Assembly (NCBI GenBank): GCA_027483465.1
Contig: JAIXUQ010000030.1
Coordinates: 1 to 32,043 of the forward strand
DNA length: 32,043 nt
Source: Sphingomonadales bacterium
Lineage (GTDB): Bacteria > Pseudomonadota > Alphaproteobacteria > Sphingomonadales > Sphingomonadaceae
Direction: 5' to 3'
Shown here: one piece after another, positions 16,318 through 24,143 of the stretch
Numbering within the stretch: position 1 is the first letter of the stretch
Layout: each line of letters opens with the position of its first letter
Notes under the pieces: model-generated
Told to the model about the DNA's origin: nothing
Database searches by the model: none
What the model saw: the letters and a program-made list of their open reading frames with translations, nothing else
Program-made: the position numbers and the translations under genes

Positions 16318-17786
16318 GCCGTCAACTCCTGCCCGGCCAGCACGCGCCGTTTCACCTCGCGGCGCAGGATCTTGTTGGCCGGGCTCTTGGGCAGCGCATC
16401 CCACACGTCGATCGCCCTGGGCGCCTTGTATCCGGCCAGCGCCGCCCGGGCGTGGGCCAGCAGGGCGGCGGCATCGATCCCCTGCCCGCTCACCACGGCG
16501 TGTACCCGGTCCCCCCAGGTCTCGTCGGGCAGGCCGATCACGGCGGCCTCCACCACGCCGGGGAAGGCCAGCAGCACGTCCTCCACCTCGCGCGGGTAAA
16601 CATTGTAGCCACCGGAAATCAGCATGTCGCCCTTGCGGTCGAGCAGGTAGAAAAACCCGTCCTCGTCCATGCGGCCGATGTCACCGGTGTGCAGCCAGCC
16701 GCCGCGAAACGCCGTGGCCGTGGCCTCCGGCCGCTCCCAATAGCGGGCCATCAGCTGGGGCCCCTTCACCACGATCTCACCCACCGCGCCGGGCGGCAGC
16801 AGCTGGCCGGCATCGTCCATCACCGCCACCTGCGCCAGCGTGAAGGGCCGCCCGCACGAACCGATCCGGTCATGCTCGTCGGGTTTCAGGCAGGTGATCA
16901 CCATCGGCGATTCCGCCTGGCCATAGGTTTGCGCAAACACGCGGCCAAACCGCTGCTCGGCACGGGCATAAAGCGCCGGCGCAATCGGCGAGGCGCCATA
17001 GGCGATGCGCCGCAACGCCAGATCGGCCCCGGCCAGGGCCGGTTCCTCCAGCAGCAGGGCCAGCATGGTGGGCACCAGGAAGGTCATGGTGGCGCGGCTG
17101 GCGGCCGCCAGCGCCACGAAGGCCGCGGCATCGAACTTCGCCATCACGTGGCTGGTGGTGCCGCGCACCAGCGCCGGCAGGAAGAAGGCGCCGGAGGCAT
17201 GGGCGATCGGGGCAGCGTGCAGAAAGCGGTCATCCGGGCCGATATCGGGCACCAGATCGGTGAGGAAGGCCGACAGTTCGGCCAGTTCCCCGCGCTCGGT
17301 GAGCGTCACCGCCTTGGGCCGGCCGGTGGTCCCACCGGTGAAACCCAGGCGATAGGGTTCATCAAGGCCGCGCGCCACCGTGCAATCGGCATCATCGGCA
17401 TCGGCCAGCAGCGCACGCAGCCGGGCCGGCGGCAGGATGATCTCCACGCCCAGCGCGGGCGCCGCATCGCCCACCAGCACGGCACGGGCGCCCACCTCGG
17501 CCAGCTTGTGGGCCAGATCGGCCGGCGTGTCGCGGCTGTTCAGGCTCACCCGCACCAGCCCGGCCTTGGCCAGACCATAATAGGCGATCAGGCAATCAAT
17601 GCCGTTGGGCAGCAACACGCCCACCCGGTCACCATGGGCCAGGCCAAGCCGCTGCATGGCATGGGCAAAGCGGCTGGTGGCGGCATCGAAGCCGGCAAAG
17701 CTCACCACCCGCTCCCCCTCCACTAGGCAGGGCTTCGGGCCAAACTGGCGGGCGGCGCGGGCGATCAGATCGGCAATCTGGCTCAT
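16314..17786 (-). CDS. AMP-forming acyl/aryl-CoA ligase
   Basis: This 490-aa ANL-superfamily enzyme activates a carboxylic acid through an acyl-AMP to the CoA thioester. Visible motifs are the ATP loop GFTGGTTGRPKAVTLT, the YGASPI and YGQAES segments, LHTGDIGRMDEDGFFYLLDR, the hinge KGDMLISGGYNVYPREVE, and the C-terminal catalytic lysine in LPKSPANKILRREV. Length and layout match medium-chain and aromatic acid ligases such as benzoate/cinnamate-type enzymes. It is coupled by ATGA to the 488-aa unknown upstream and the 204-aa unknown downstream. In the proposed pathway it would activate the 3-oxo acid produced by the carboxylase before thiolysis; a plain aromatic or fatty acid is the alternative. 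The substrate cannot be read from sequence. Confidence 0.94.
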   Translation of the reverse strand: MSQIADLIARAARQFGPKPCLVEGERVVSFAGFDAATSRFAHAMQRLGLAHGDRVGVLLPNGIDCLIAYYGLAKAGLVRVSLNSRDTPADLAHKLAEVGARAVLVGDAAPALGVEIILPPARLRALLADADDADCTVARGLDEPYRLGFTGGTTGRPKAVTLTERGELAELSAFLTDLVPDIGPDDRFLHAAPIAHASGAFFLPALVRGTTSHVMAKFDAAAFVALAAASRATMTFLVPTMLALLLEEPALAGADLALRRIAYGASPIAPALYARAEQRFGRVFAQTYGQAESPMVITCLKPDEHDRIGSCGRPFTLAQVAVMDDAGQLLPPGAVGEIVVKGPQLMARYWERPEATATAFRGGWLHTGDIGRMDEDGFFYLLDRKGDMLISGGYNVYPREVEDVLLAFPGVVEAAVIGLPDETWGDRVHAVVSGQGIDAAALLAHARAALAGYKAPRAIDVWDALPKSPANKILRREVKRRVLAGQELTA

Positions 17787-19249
17787 GCCAGCGCCCCCGG
17801 ATAGGCCAGCGTGGTTTCACAGCGGAAATTCGCCGCCGGCTGGCAGGCGGCCGGCACGAAGGCCCGCGCCGCTTCATTGTAGGCCGCCAGGCTCAGCACG
17901 CCGCGCGTGGTGCGATACCGGTCGTTCTTGGGCGGCAGGTGGCTGCCGCCTTTCTGGGGCGGGGCCACGCGCGGCAGATAGGGGGCGCCATTCAGCACCG
18001 ATAGCGGCAGCGGCGTCAGCACGCGGGTTGGCTTGTCCGACCATTTCATCAGGCCGTGCGGTGCCGTCTGCTGGCTGGGCAGGGTCAGGCTGCCCACCAG
18101 TTCGCCCAGGGCCTGGTCGGCATAGTCATCCGAGAGCAGCGGCCGGAAGCGTTCGGCGCGCGGATCAATCTCCAGCCAGTCGGCCGGATCGAACACACCG
18201 GCGATATGGGCGATTTCCTTGCAGATGGCATAATAGCACAGGGCGCCGGCATCGATCAGCTGGTCACGCCGCCAGCCCGCCATGCGCAGCCACAGCCGGT
18301 CGGTCGCCGCCTTGGCCCGGTCCGACAGGTCGTGCAGCATGGCGGCGAGCGTGGCCGGGCTGTCCATGCCCACCGGCTGGTGCCCCTCGCTCAGCGTGTC
18401 GGAGGTGTAGAGGCCGATGCCGGTCAGCCGGTCGGGCGTGAATTCGGGCGTCGCCTCGAAGCTGCCCCAGTCGTCCACCAGGTGGAAATGGCAGCCGGTC
18501 ACCGCCATCGCCACGGTGAGATTGTTGTACGGCATGTCGGCGGCGATATCATCCAGCCAGGGCAGGGAGGTCTCGCCCAGATCCATGAAATCCCGCATCA
18601 GCAGCTGGCGATCGTCATCCAGCCGGTACGGGCCGGAATTGGTGAGACTGATGCGGCTTTCGGCGCTGACCAGAAAGCCATATTGCGAGACGGTGGCGAG
18701 GAAGCGCTGCGCCGCCACCGACAGCGCATCGCCGGGCACCACCGGGTGCAGTTCGCCGGCAAAGCGCTGCACGGCGGCATGGGGCAGGATCTGGGCGCGC
18801 TGGTTGTAATCGGCGTTGGTCAGATGCCCGTCGTTGCGGTGCCACGCCAACTGGAACCGCTTCCAGAAATCCATCACCGTGATCACGTCGTCCAGCGCAT
18901 CCTGCGGGCGCAGAAAGCCCAGGTTGATCAGATATTCCCGGCCCAGCAGGTAGAAACAGGGCAATGCCCAGCCGATGCTGCTGTTTTGCGCCTTCACGCC
19001 CATCTGGCGGGCCCGGTCGGCAATGGCCTCGGCCGGCATCACCGCCTCCACCTTCCGGATCAGGCTGGGATAGCGGTAGAAGGCGTTGAGATAGGAGAGC
19101 AGGATATAGGCCGACACCGGATAGAGTTTCGAACCCTGCACGGTGCGGGTGAGGCACAGCCAATAGGTGCTGTCACCACAGGCCTGGATCAACTGGTTGG
19201 TTTCCAGCAACCGGGCATAGCTGATGGCCGGGCGGACCGGAGCGCTCAT
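17783..19249 (-). CDS. Unrecognised 488-aa protein of the phosphotransfer/carboxylation operon
   Basis: I cannot place this protein in a family. From ATG 19249 it is 488 aa, soluble-looking and rich in aromatic residues and tryptophan. Conspicuous patches are TNQLIQACGDSTYWLCLTR, YILLSYLNAFYRYPSLIRKV, SIGWALPCFYLLGREYLI, MDFWKRFQLAWHRNDGHL, VTGCHFHLVDDWGSFE, and a Pro/Lys-rich stretch before the C-terminus. No nucleotide-binding loop, heme motif or signal peptide is seen. ATGA overlaps bind it tightly to a small phosphohistidine protein upstream and the CoA ligase downstream. Phenylphosphate synthase of Thauera has a large subunit whose C-terminus carries the phosphohistidine; this gene plus its 241-aa neighbour could be a split equivalent, with this part holding the organic substrate. 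That idea is inference only. Confidence 0.85.
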   Translation of the reverse strand: MSAPVRPAISYARLLETNQLIQACGDSTYWLCLTRTVQGSKLYPVSAYILLSYLNAFYRYPSLIRKVEAVMPAEAIADRARQMGVKAQNSSIGWALPCFYLLGREYLINLGFLRPQDALDDVITVMDFWKRFQLAWHRNDGHLTNADYNQRAQILPHAAVQRFAGELHPVVPGDALSVAAQRFLATVSQYGFLVSAESRISLTNSGPYRLDDDRQLLMRDFMDLGETSLPWLDDIAADMPYNNLTVAMAVTGCHFHLVDDWGSFEATPEFTPDRLTGIGLYTSDTLSEGHQPVGMDSPATLAAMLHDLSDRAKAATDRLWLRMAGWRRDQLIDAGALCYYAICKEIAHIAGVFDPADWLEIDPRAERFRPLLSDDYADQALGELVGSLTLPSQQTAPHGLMKWSDKPTRVLTPLPLSVLNGAPYLPRVAPPQKGGSHLPPKNDRYRTTRGVLSLAAYNEAARAFVPAACQPAANFRCETTLAYPGALA

Positions 19250-19971
19250 GGCAGTTTCCAGATGCGGGCCGGCATGTCGGTGCCGGTGAGATAGGATTCG
19301 GCGGTGCGCGCCGCGGCGCTGGTTTCCAGCCGGATGCGGTCGCCATCCTGCACGCCGGCCAGCCGCACATTCATCAGGCAAGCGATGCCATGCTCGCGCG
19401 CCAATATGCCCAGGTGGGAACGCACGGTGCCGCCGGCACACACCAGCCCGGCAAAGCGATCGAGGATCGGCGCGGTGAGCGTGCCGCCGCTGTCATCGAT
19501 GATGGCGATGCTGCCAGCGGGGACGCCGCTTTCCATCAGGGCGATCACCTGGGCTGCCGATCGCACATAGCGGGCGATGCCCTCGATGTCGGCTGCGGCC
19601 TGCACCACATTGTCGCCTGCGCCGCACAGCGATTTGCCCTCGGCATCGGGCGGCGCCGTCGGGGCATCGGGATGGGCAAAGCCGCCATCCAGCGCGGCCA
19701 GGCCCTGATAGGCCTCCGGCCGCTCCACCGCCGAAATGGTGGCGGAAAAGGCATAACGGTGGCCGGTGGCCAGGATGGCGGCATCGATGGCGGCCAGGTC
19801 GGGCGCGGTGATGCACCGGTCGATCGGCCCGGCAACAAAGGCCTCCCAATCCAGCCCGCTTTCGGCCAGGCGCCGCCGCACCAGATCGCGCACCGAAAGA
19901 TGCACGGCCGCCACCAGCGGCGAATCCGGCTCGCCGCCCCACAGGCCATTGTCGGTGGGCAGCAGGCTCAT
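19246..19971 (-). CDS. PEP-utilising-enzyme mobile (phosphohistidine) domain protein
   Basis: This 241-aa protein ends in a swivelling phosphohistidine domain of the PEP synthase/PPDK type (about 140-225): SGVPAGSIAIIDDSGGTLTA, then LVCAGGTVRSHLGILAREHG with His186 at the phosphorylated position, followed by IACLMNVRLAGVQDGDRIRL. Compared with the canonical GGxTSHA motif it has one extra residue before the Ser-His pair. The first 135 residues form an unfamiliar domain. No ATP-grasp is present, so it must receive phosphate from elsewhere, most likely from the dikinase-like kinase six kilobases downstream in the same operon. Overlaps by ATGA with the ene-reductase gene upstream and the 488-aa gene downstream support joint production. 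It may be the acceptor half of a phenylphosphate-synthase-like complex. Confidence 0.85.
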   Translation of the reverse strand: MSLLPTDNGLWGGEPDSPLVAAVHLSVRDLVRRRLAESGLDWEAFVAGPIDRCITAPDLAAIDAAILATGHRYAFSATISAVERPEAYQGLAALDGGFAHPDAPTAPPDAEGKSLCGAGDNVVQAAADIEGIARYVRSAAQVIALMESGVPAGSIAIIDDSGGTLTAPILDRFAGLVCAGGTVRSHLGILAREHGIACLMNVRLAGVQDGDRIRLETSAAARTAESYLTGTDMPARIWKLP

Positions 19972-21029
19972 GCCCGCGCCTCCCGCGCGCCCGGATCGGC
20001 CATCATCAGCAGGGTGCCGTTGTTGCGGCCCTGGAACAGGTCGCAGAAATGCTGCGGCAATTCGGCAAAGCCTTCGCGCAGATCATCGCGATAGACGATG
20101 GCGCCGCTGTCATAACCGGCCTTCAGGTCGGCCCGCGCCAGATCCCATTCGGCGGCGAAATCCCCCACCAGAAAACCGCGCATGGTGATGCTGCCATAGA
20201 TCAGCCGCATCATGTTGGCCGGCCCGCGCATGCCGGTGCCATCATAGCCGGCGATCTGCCCGCACAGCACGATGCGGCCCATCCGGTTCATCGCATCAAC
20301 GGCGGCATCCAGCGTGCTGCCGCCAACATTGTCGAAAAACACGTCCACCCCGCCGGGGCAGGCACGGGCAATGGCTTCGGACAGGTGCCCGGCATGATAA
20401 TCGATGGCGGCATCGGCACCGGCCACATCGGTGAGCCAGCGGCATTTTTCCGGCCCGCCGGCAATCGCCACCACCCGGGCACCGGCCAGCCGGCCCAGTT
20501 GCACGGCGATGCTGCCCACCGATCCGGCCGCGCCCGATACCAGCAGCGTTTCCCCGGCGCGCAGGGCGCCGATGCGGTGGATGCCGAACCAGGCCGTGAG
20601 CGGATTGATGCCAAAGCGGCCCATGGCATCCACCAGGCTGAGGCCGGCGGGCACCAGCAGCGTCTCGCTGCCGGGCAGGCGCAGGCGGCCCTGCCAGCGG
20701 CCAAGGCAGGTGACATCGGCGCCCACCGGCCGTTCGGGATCAGCCGACGCGACGATGCGGCCGCCAGCCGGCGCCAGCATGGCCGCCCCCAGCGGCACCG
20801 ACGGGTAAAGGCTGTTGCCGGGCGGGTCCATCCAGTTGCGCATGGTGGGCGCGCACAGGAACAGCCGCAGCGCCACATCGATTTCGCCGGGCGCCAGCGG
20901 TTCATCGCTGGCTGGCTGCGGCTGGAGGCTGAAGATGTCGGGGCGCAGGCGGCCTTCGGGCCGGCGCGCCAGGACCCACTGCCGGTCGGTCACGGCTGCA
21001 CCGCGCGGCCGGACACCGGCTCTGCCCAT
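19968..21029 (-). CDS. CurA/LTB4DH-type NADPH-dependent ene-reductase (MDR family)
   Basis: This protein of about 353 aa belongs to the zinc-free medium-chain reductases that reduce the C=C bond of alpha,beta-unsaturated ketones (leukotriene B4 dehydrogenase, curcumin reductase). It shows the family N-terminus TDRQWVLARRPEGR, the NADPH loop LLVSGAAGSVGSIAVQLGRL, GGPEKCRWL, DVFFDNVGG and LCGQIAGYD. The start is uncertain: ATG 21029 has GGAAG about 7 nt upstream, GTG 20993 matches the usual family N-terminus best, and GTG 21077 is the outermost possibility. It is the first gene of the long minus-strand operon, facing a divergent promoter region, and is coupled to the phosphohistidine gene by ATGA. 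An aryl enone feeding an aryl ketone pathway would fit this position, but the substrate is unproven. Confidence 0.9.
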   Translation of the reverse strand: MGRAGVRPRGAAVTDRQWVLARRPEGRLRPDIFSLQPQPASDEPLAPGEIDVALRLFLCAPTMRNWMDPPGNSLYPSVPLGAAMLAPAGGRIVASADPERPVGADVTCLGRWQGRLRLPGSETLLVPAGLSLVDAMGRFGINPLTAWFGIHRIGALRAGETLLVSGAAGSVGSIAVQLGRLAGARVVAIAGGPEKCRWLTDVAGADAAIDYHAGHLSEAIARACPGGVDVFFDNVGGSTLDAAVDAMNRMGRIVLCGQIAGYDGTGMRGPANMMRLIYGSITMRGFLVGDFAAEWDLARADLKAGYDSGAIVYRDDLREGFAELPQHFCDLFQGRNNGTLLMMADPGAREARA

Positions 21030-21110
21030 TTGCGACTTCCGTCCATCCGGACTCTCCCCATGGCCGCCGTGCTTCACTTCACTGGTGAAACACTGATTTA
21101 TCGCTATCTA

Positions 21111-21129
21111 AGCATGGTCCTGCCATGCT
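21111..21129. promoter_or_regulatory. Perfect inverted repeat, candidate operator
   Basis: AGCATGG and CCATGCT form perfect 7-bp arms around a 5-nt centre (TCCTG). The 19-bp site lies in the divergent promoter region, about 80 bp upstream of ATG 21029, where a dimeric regulator could control the long minus-strand operon. It could instead form a small hairpin in the leader RNA; no T-run follows, so it is not a typical terminator. Confidence 0.45.
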
Positions 21130-21195
21130 GGCAACCCGCCTTTGCCGCTGCGGCATGGGCACGCCCCGGCCCACTTCGCCCCTTGCAGTTGCCTG

Positions 21196-21205
21196 TCATG
21201 CATGA
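21196..21205. promoter_or_regulatory. 10-bp palindrome TCATGCATGA in the plus-strand promoter
   Basis: The palindrome falls between the proposed -35 and -10 boxes of the aldo/keto reductase promoter, a common place for a repressor site. It is short, so chance cannot be excluded. Confidence 0.3.
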
Positions 21206-21242
21206 AATGATAGTTCAAATATAAAAAAGGGGAGAGCGGATC

Positions 21243-22232
21243 ATGGAATATCGCACGCTGGGCAACACCGGATTGTCGGTGAGCCTGTTGTCGCTGGGCG
21301 GGTTGTTTGTCTCGGCCGCCGGCGGGCCGTTCGAGCGCGCCCGCGCGGCGGCGCATCATGCCATCGCGCGCGGGGTGAATTACATTGACACGGCGCCGAT
21401 GTATCTCGACAGCGAGGAGGTGCTGGGCCGCATCCTGACCGATGCGCCGGCGCCGGTGATCCTCTCCACCAAGCTGGGATCACGGCCGCAGCCCTTCAAC
21501 CCGCGCGATCCGGCGGCGCTGCTCGAATCATTTGAAACCAGTTGCCGGCTGCTGGGCCGCGACCAGATCGACATATTGATGATCCACGAGCCCGACCGGC
21601 CGCGCCAGTTTGATTGGTGGGAGGCGATGGACGAGGCGCGCGGCCCGGTGATGGAGGTGATTGACCGGCTGAAGGGCGAGGGCCGCATCCGCTTTGCCGG
21701 TCTGGGGGGCACCACCGCCTATGACATGGCGCGGTTGATCCGCACCGGCCGGTTTGACGTGGTGCTCACCGCCTTCAACACCAGCCTGCTGTGGCGGGAG
21801 GCCTGGCACGAGGTGATCCCGGCGGCGGCCGATCATGGCGTGGGGGTGGTGGCGGGATCGCCGCTGCAGCAGGGCGCGCTGGCGCGGACGTGGCGCGCGG
21901 AGGTGGAGACCGCCCCCTGGTTGTCGCGGCCCCGGCGTGAGCAGTTCCGCAAGCTCTATGCGCTGGTGGACGAGGTGGGCATTGGCGTGGCCGAACTGTC
22001 GCTGCGCTTCCTGCTGGCGGAACCGCGGATCGCCACCATCCTGATGGGCGCGCGCAGCGTGGAGGAGGTGGACGCCAATGTGGACGCCATCGCCCGGGGG
22101 CCGTTGCCGGCCGACCTGATGGCCCGGCTCGACGAGATTGCCGCGATGGTGCCGTTCCGGCCGCACGACGAGCCGTTCGCCCTGCCCTTCGGGCGCGCCT
22201 ATGCCGGCACGCCGGCGGCCGGCCCGGTTTGA
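21243..22232 (+). CDS. Aldo/keto reductase
   Basis: This 329-aa NAD(P)H-dependent oxidoreductase has the (beta/alpha)8 AKR fold. The catalytic tetrad is visible as Asp49 and Tyr54 in YIDTAPMY, Lys77 in LSTKLG, and His115 in MIHEPD. It belongs to the branch that includes D-threo-aldose/L-fucose and galactose 1-dehydrogenases (LGNTGLSVSLLSLGGLF opening, ILMGARSVEEVDANV near the end). It may oxidise a sugar at C1 or reduce a keto sugar. ATG 21243 has a strong GGGGAG ribosome site. It is the first gene of the plus-strand group and is followed after 11 bp by a zinc-type dehydrogenase, so the two probably form an operon. A second AKR at 27658-28647 is the better candidate for the core L-fucose dehydrogenase. 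Confidence 0.9.
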   Translation: MEYRTLGNTGLSVSLLSLGGLFVSAAGGPFERARAAAHHAIARGVNYIDTAPMYLDSEEVLGRILTDAPAPVILSTKLGSRPQPFNPRDPAALLESFETSCRLLGRDQIDILMIHEPDRPRQFDWWEAMDEARGPVMEVIDRLKGEGRIRFAGLGGTTAYDMARLIRTGRFDVVLTAFNTSLLWREAWHEVIPAAADHGVGVVAGSPLQQGALARTWRAEVETAPWLSRPRREQFRKLYALVDEVGIGVAELSLRFLLAEPRIATILMGARSVEEVDANVDAIARGPLPADLMARLDEIAAMVPFRPHDEPFALPFGRAYAGTPAAGPV

Positions 22233-22243
22233 GGAGACACGCC

Positions 22244-23278
22244 ATGCGCGCTGCCGTTGTCGAAGCCCCCGGCCGTCTGGTCATCCGCCACCTGGCCGAT
22301 CCGGTGCCGGGCCCCTATGAAGCCCTGACCCGGCAATTGTTCGGCGGGATCTGCGCCGCCACCGATCGCCACCTGGTGGAAGGCAAATTGCCCATTCCGG
22401 GGATCAGCTACCCGCTGATCCTGGGGCATGAGGCGATCGGCGAGGTGGTGGCGGTGGGGGCAAAGGTGCGCAACCTGAAGCCCGGTGACCTGGTGACCCG
22501 CACCGGCGCGCCGGCCACCGATGGCTGTGCCGCCTATTGGGGCGGCTTTGCCGAATTGGGCCTGGCCCGCGATTTTGCCGCCATGCGCGATGATGGCCTG
22601 CCTGCGGCCGAATGGCAGCCGCACAGCATCAACCGCGTGCTGCCGCCGGGCACGGATGCGGCGGCGGCCACCATGATGATCACCTGGCGCGAGACGCTCA
22701 GCTATCTGAACCGGCTGGGCCCGGTGCGCGGCAAGCGGCTGCTGATCATCGGTTCCGGCGGCAATGGCTTTGCCTTCCTGGCGCTGGCGCGGGCGCTGGG
22801 TGCCGATGCGGTGGCCATGATCGGCAATCCCGGCTGGGCCGGCCACGCGGCGGCCACCGGTGCGGCCGGCTTTGCCGATTATCAGGACAAGGATGCCATT
22901 GCCGGCCTGCGGCAGGTGGCCGGCCCGGCCGGCTTTGACCTGCTGGTGGACGCCGTGGGCCACACCGGCGGGATCGAGGGGGCCCTGCCGCTGATGGCGA
23001 CGGGCGCCGCCATCGGCCTGTATGGCATCGAGGCGCTGGGCGAGCGCATGGCCGCCCTGCAGACGATAGCGGCACTGGGCCACCGCGTGCACGGGCCCGG
23101 CGAATATGCCGAGGGCGAGGCGCATGACGAGGCCGTGGCGCTGATGGCCAGCGGCGCGCTTGATGCCCGGATCTGGTTCGATCCCGCTGCCCCCTTCGCG
23201 CTGGACCGGATCCATGACGCGCTGGCCGCGGTTGCCGCGCGCCAGAGCCTGAAGGCGGTGGTGCGCATCGCGTCGTGA
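22244..23278 (+). CDS. Zinc-type medium-chain alcohol/polyol dehydrogenase
   Basis: This 344-aa protein has the medium-chain dehydrogenase fold. The zinc-ligand and proton-relay region reads GICAATDRHLVEG followed by LGHEAIGEVVAVG (the GHE motif), and the NAD(P) loop is IIGSGGNGFAFLALARALGA. The four-cysteine structural zinc cluster is not evident, and the lobe between residues 90 and 120 is divergent, as in some sugar dehydrogenases. Oxidation of a sugar or polyol hydroxyl is the likely role, perhaps a step after or parallel to the adjacent aldo/keto reductase. I choose ATG 22244, which has GAGGAG 7 nt upstream, over an earlier TTG overlapping the previous gene. Confidence 0.88.
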   Translation: MRAAVVEAPGRLVIRHLADPVPGPYEALTRQLFGGICAATDRHLVEGKLPIPGISYPLILGHEAIGEVVAVGAKVRNLKPGDLVTRTGAPATDGCAAYWGGFAELGLARDFAAMRDDGLPAAEWQPHSINRVLPPGTDAAAATMMITWRETLSYLNRLGPVRGKRLLIIGSGGNGFAFLALARALGADAVAMIGNPGWAGHAAATGAAGFADYQDKDAIAGLRQVAGPAGFDLLVDAVGHTGGIEGALPLMATGAAIGLYGIEALGERMAALQTIAALGHRVHGPGEYAEGEAHDEAVALMASGALDARIWFDPAAPFALDRIHDALAAVAARQSLKAVVRIAS

Positions 23279-23334
23279 AGGCTTGTCTTTCGCCCTGACA
23301 GTGCCAAGAGTGGCCCTGCAGCAAGGTGGCAGGC

Positions 23335-24126
23335 ATGAGTGAAACGGCAACGCGCTATTCGGCTCCGGCCCTCGACAAGGGCCTCGACATATTGGAACTG
23401 CTGGCCGAGAGCAGCCAGCCCCTGACCATGGGCCAGATCGCCGATCGGCTGAGCCGGTCGAAGGGCGAGATCTTCCGGATGCTGGTGGCGCTGGAACGGC
23501 GGCGCTACATCCTGCGCGACGAAGCGACCGACGGCTTCCTGATCGGCAGCCGCCTGTTCGAGATGGCGATGAAGACCGCGCCCACCCGCAATCTGGTGGC
23601 AACGGCGATGCCCCACATCGGGGCGGTGGCGCATGCGCTTGACCAGTCCTGCCACCTGACCGTGCTGTCTGACACGCAGATCGTGGTGATCGCGCGCGTG
23701 GAGGCGCCGGGCGAACTGGGCTTTGCCGTGCGGCTGGGCTATCGCCGCCGTGTCGATCATTCCGCCTCGGGCCGTGTGCTGGCCGCCTTTGCCAGCCCGG
23801 GCGACCGGCAACGCCTGATTCGGCGGCTGGAGGAAAGCCACGCCGACTTTGACCGGCCCGGTTTCGAGGCGCGGATCGAGCGGATCGCCAAGCTGGGCCA
23901 CGAGAAGAGCCCCAGCCGCACGGTGCGCGGCGTGACCGATCTGGGCGCGCCGATCATTGGCGAGACCGGCTGGGCGGTGGGCGCGCTGACCGTGCCCTTC
24001 ATCCTGCGCGACGATGCCCAGAAGGGGCTGGACGATGCCGCCGCCGTGGTGGTGCGCGAAGCCGCCGCCATCTCGGCCGATCTGGCGGTTGGCATGCCCG
24101 GCGCGACGACCGCGATCAGCGCCTGA
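23335..24126 (+). CDS. IclR-family transcriptional regulator
   Basis: This protein of about 263 aa has an N-terminal winged helix (ALDKGLDILELLAES, then LTMGQIADRLSRSKGEIFRMLVALERRRYI) and a C-terminal IclR effector domain with VDHSASGRVLAAF and GAPIIGETGWAVGALTVPF. IclR proteins sense small catabolic intermediates and repress or activate adjacent operons. ATG 23335 has AAGGTGG upstream; a GTG 9 nt earlier is also in frame. It lies 56 bp after the dehydrogenase, between the reductase genes and the sugar transporter, so both the divergent region at 21078-21242 and the inverted repeat at 24144-24164 are plausible targets. The effector is unknown; a deoxy-sugar acid or aromatic acid would fit the neighbours. 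Confidence 0.94.
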   Translation: MSETATRYSAPALDKGLDILELLAESSQPLTMGQIADRLSRSKGEIFRMLVALERRRYILRDEATDGFLIGSRLFEMAMKTAPTRNLVATAMPHIGAVAHALDQSCHLTVLSDTQIVVIARVEAPGELGFAVRLGYRRRVDHSASGRVLAAFASPGDRQRLIRRLEESHADFDRPGFEARIERIAKLGHEKSPSRTVRGVTDLGAPIIGETGWAVGALTVPFILRDDAQKGLDDAAAVVVREAAAISADLAVGMPGATTAISA

Positions 24127-24143
24127 ATTCGCGCATATGTGAA

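Larger units (their letters stand above)
21078..21242. promoter_or_regulatory. Divergent promoter region between the two catabolic operons
   Basis: This 165-bp gap separates the minus-strand operon from the plus-strand reductase genes and is clearly more AT-rich than the rest of the window. A candidate plus-strand promoter is TTGCAG (21183-21188) with ATGATA at 21207-21212 (18-nt spacer), followed by the GGGGAGAG ribosome site of the aldo/keto reductase. On the minus strand the TAGATA and GATAAA stretches near 21095-21110 could serve as a -10 box. Three symmetric elements lie here: TTCAC/GTGAA around 21079-21090, and the two described separately. The IclR gene nearby is the obvious candidate regulator. 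Confidence 0.55.
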
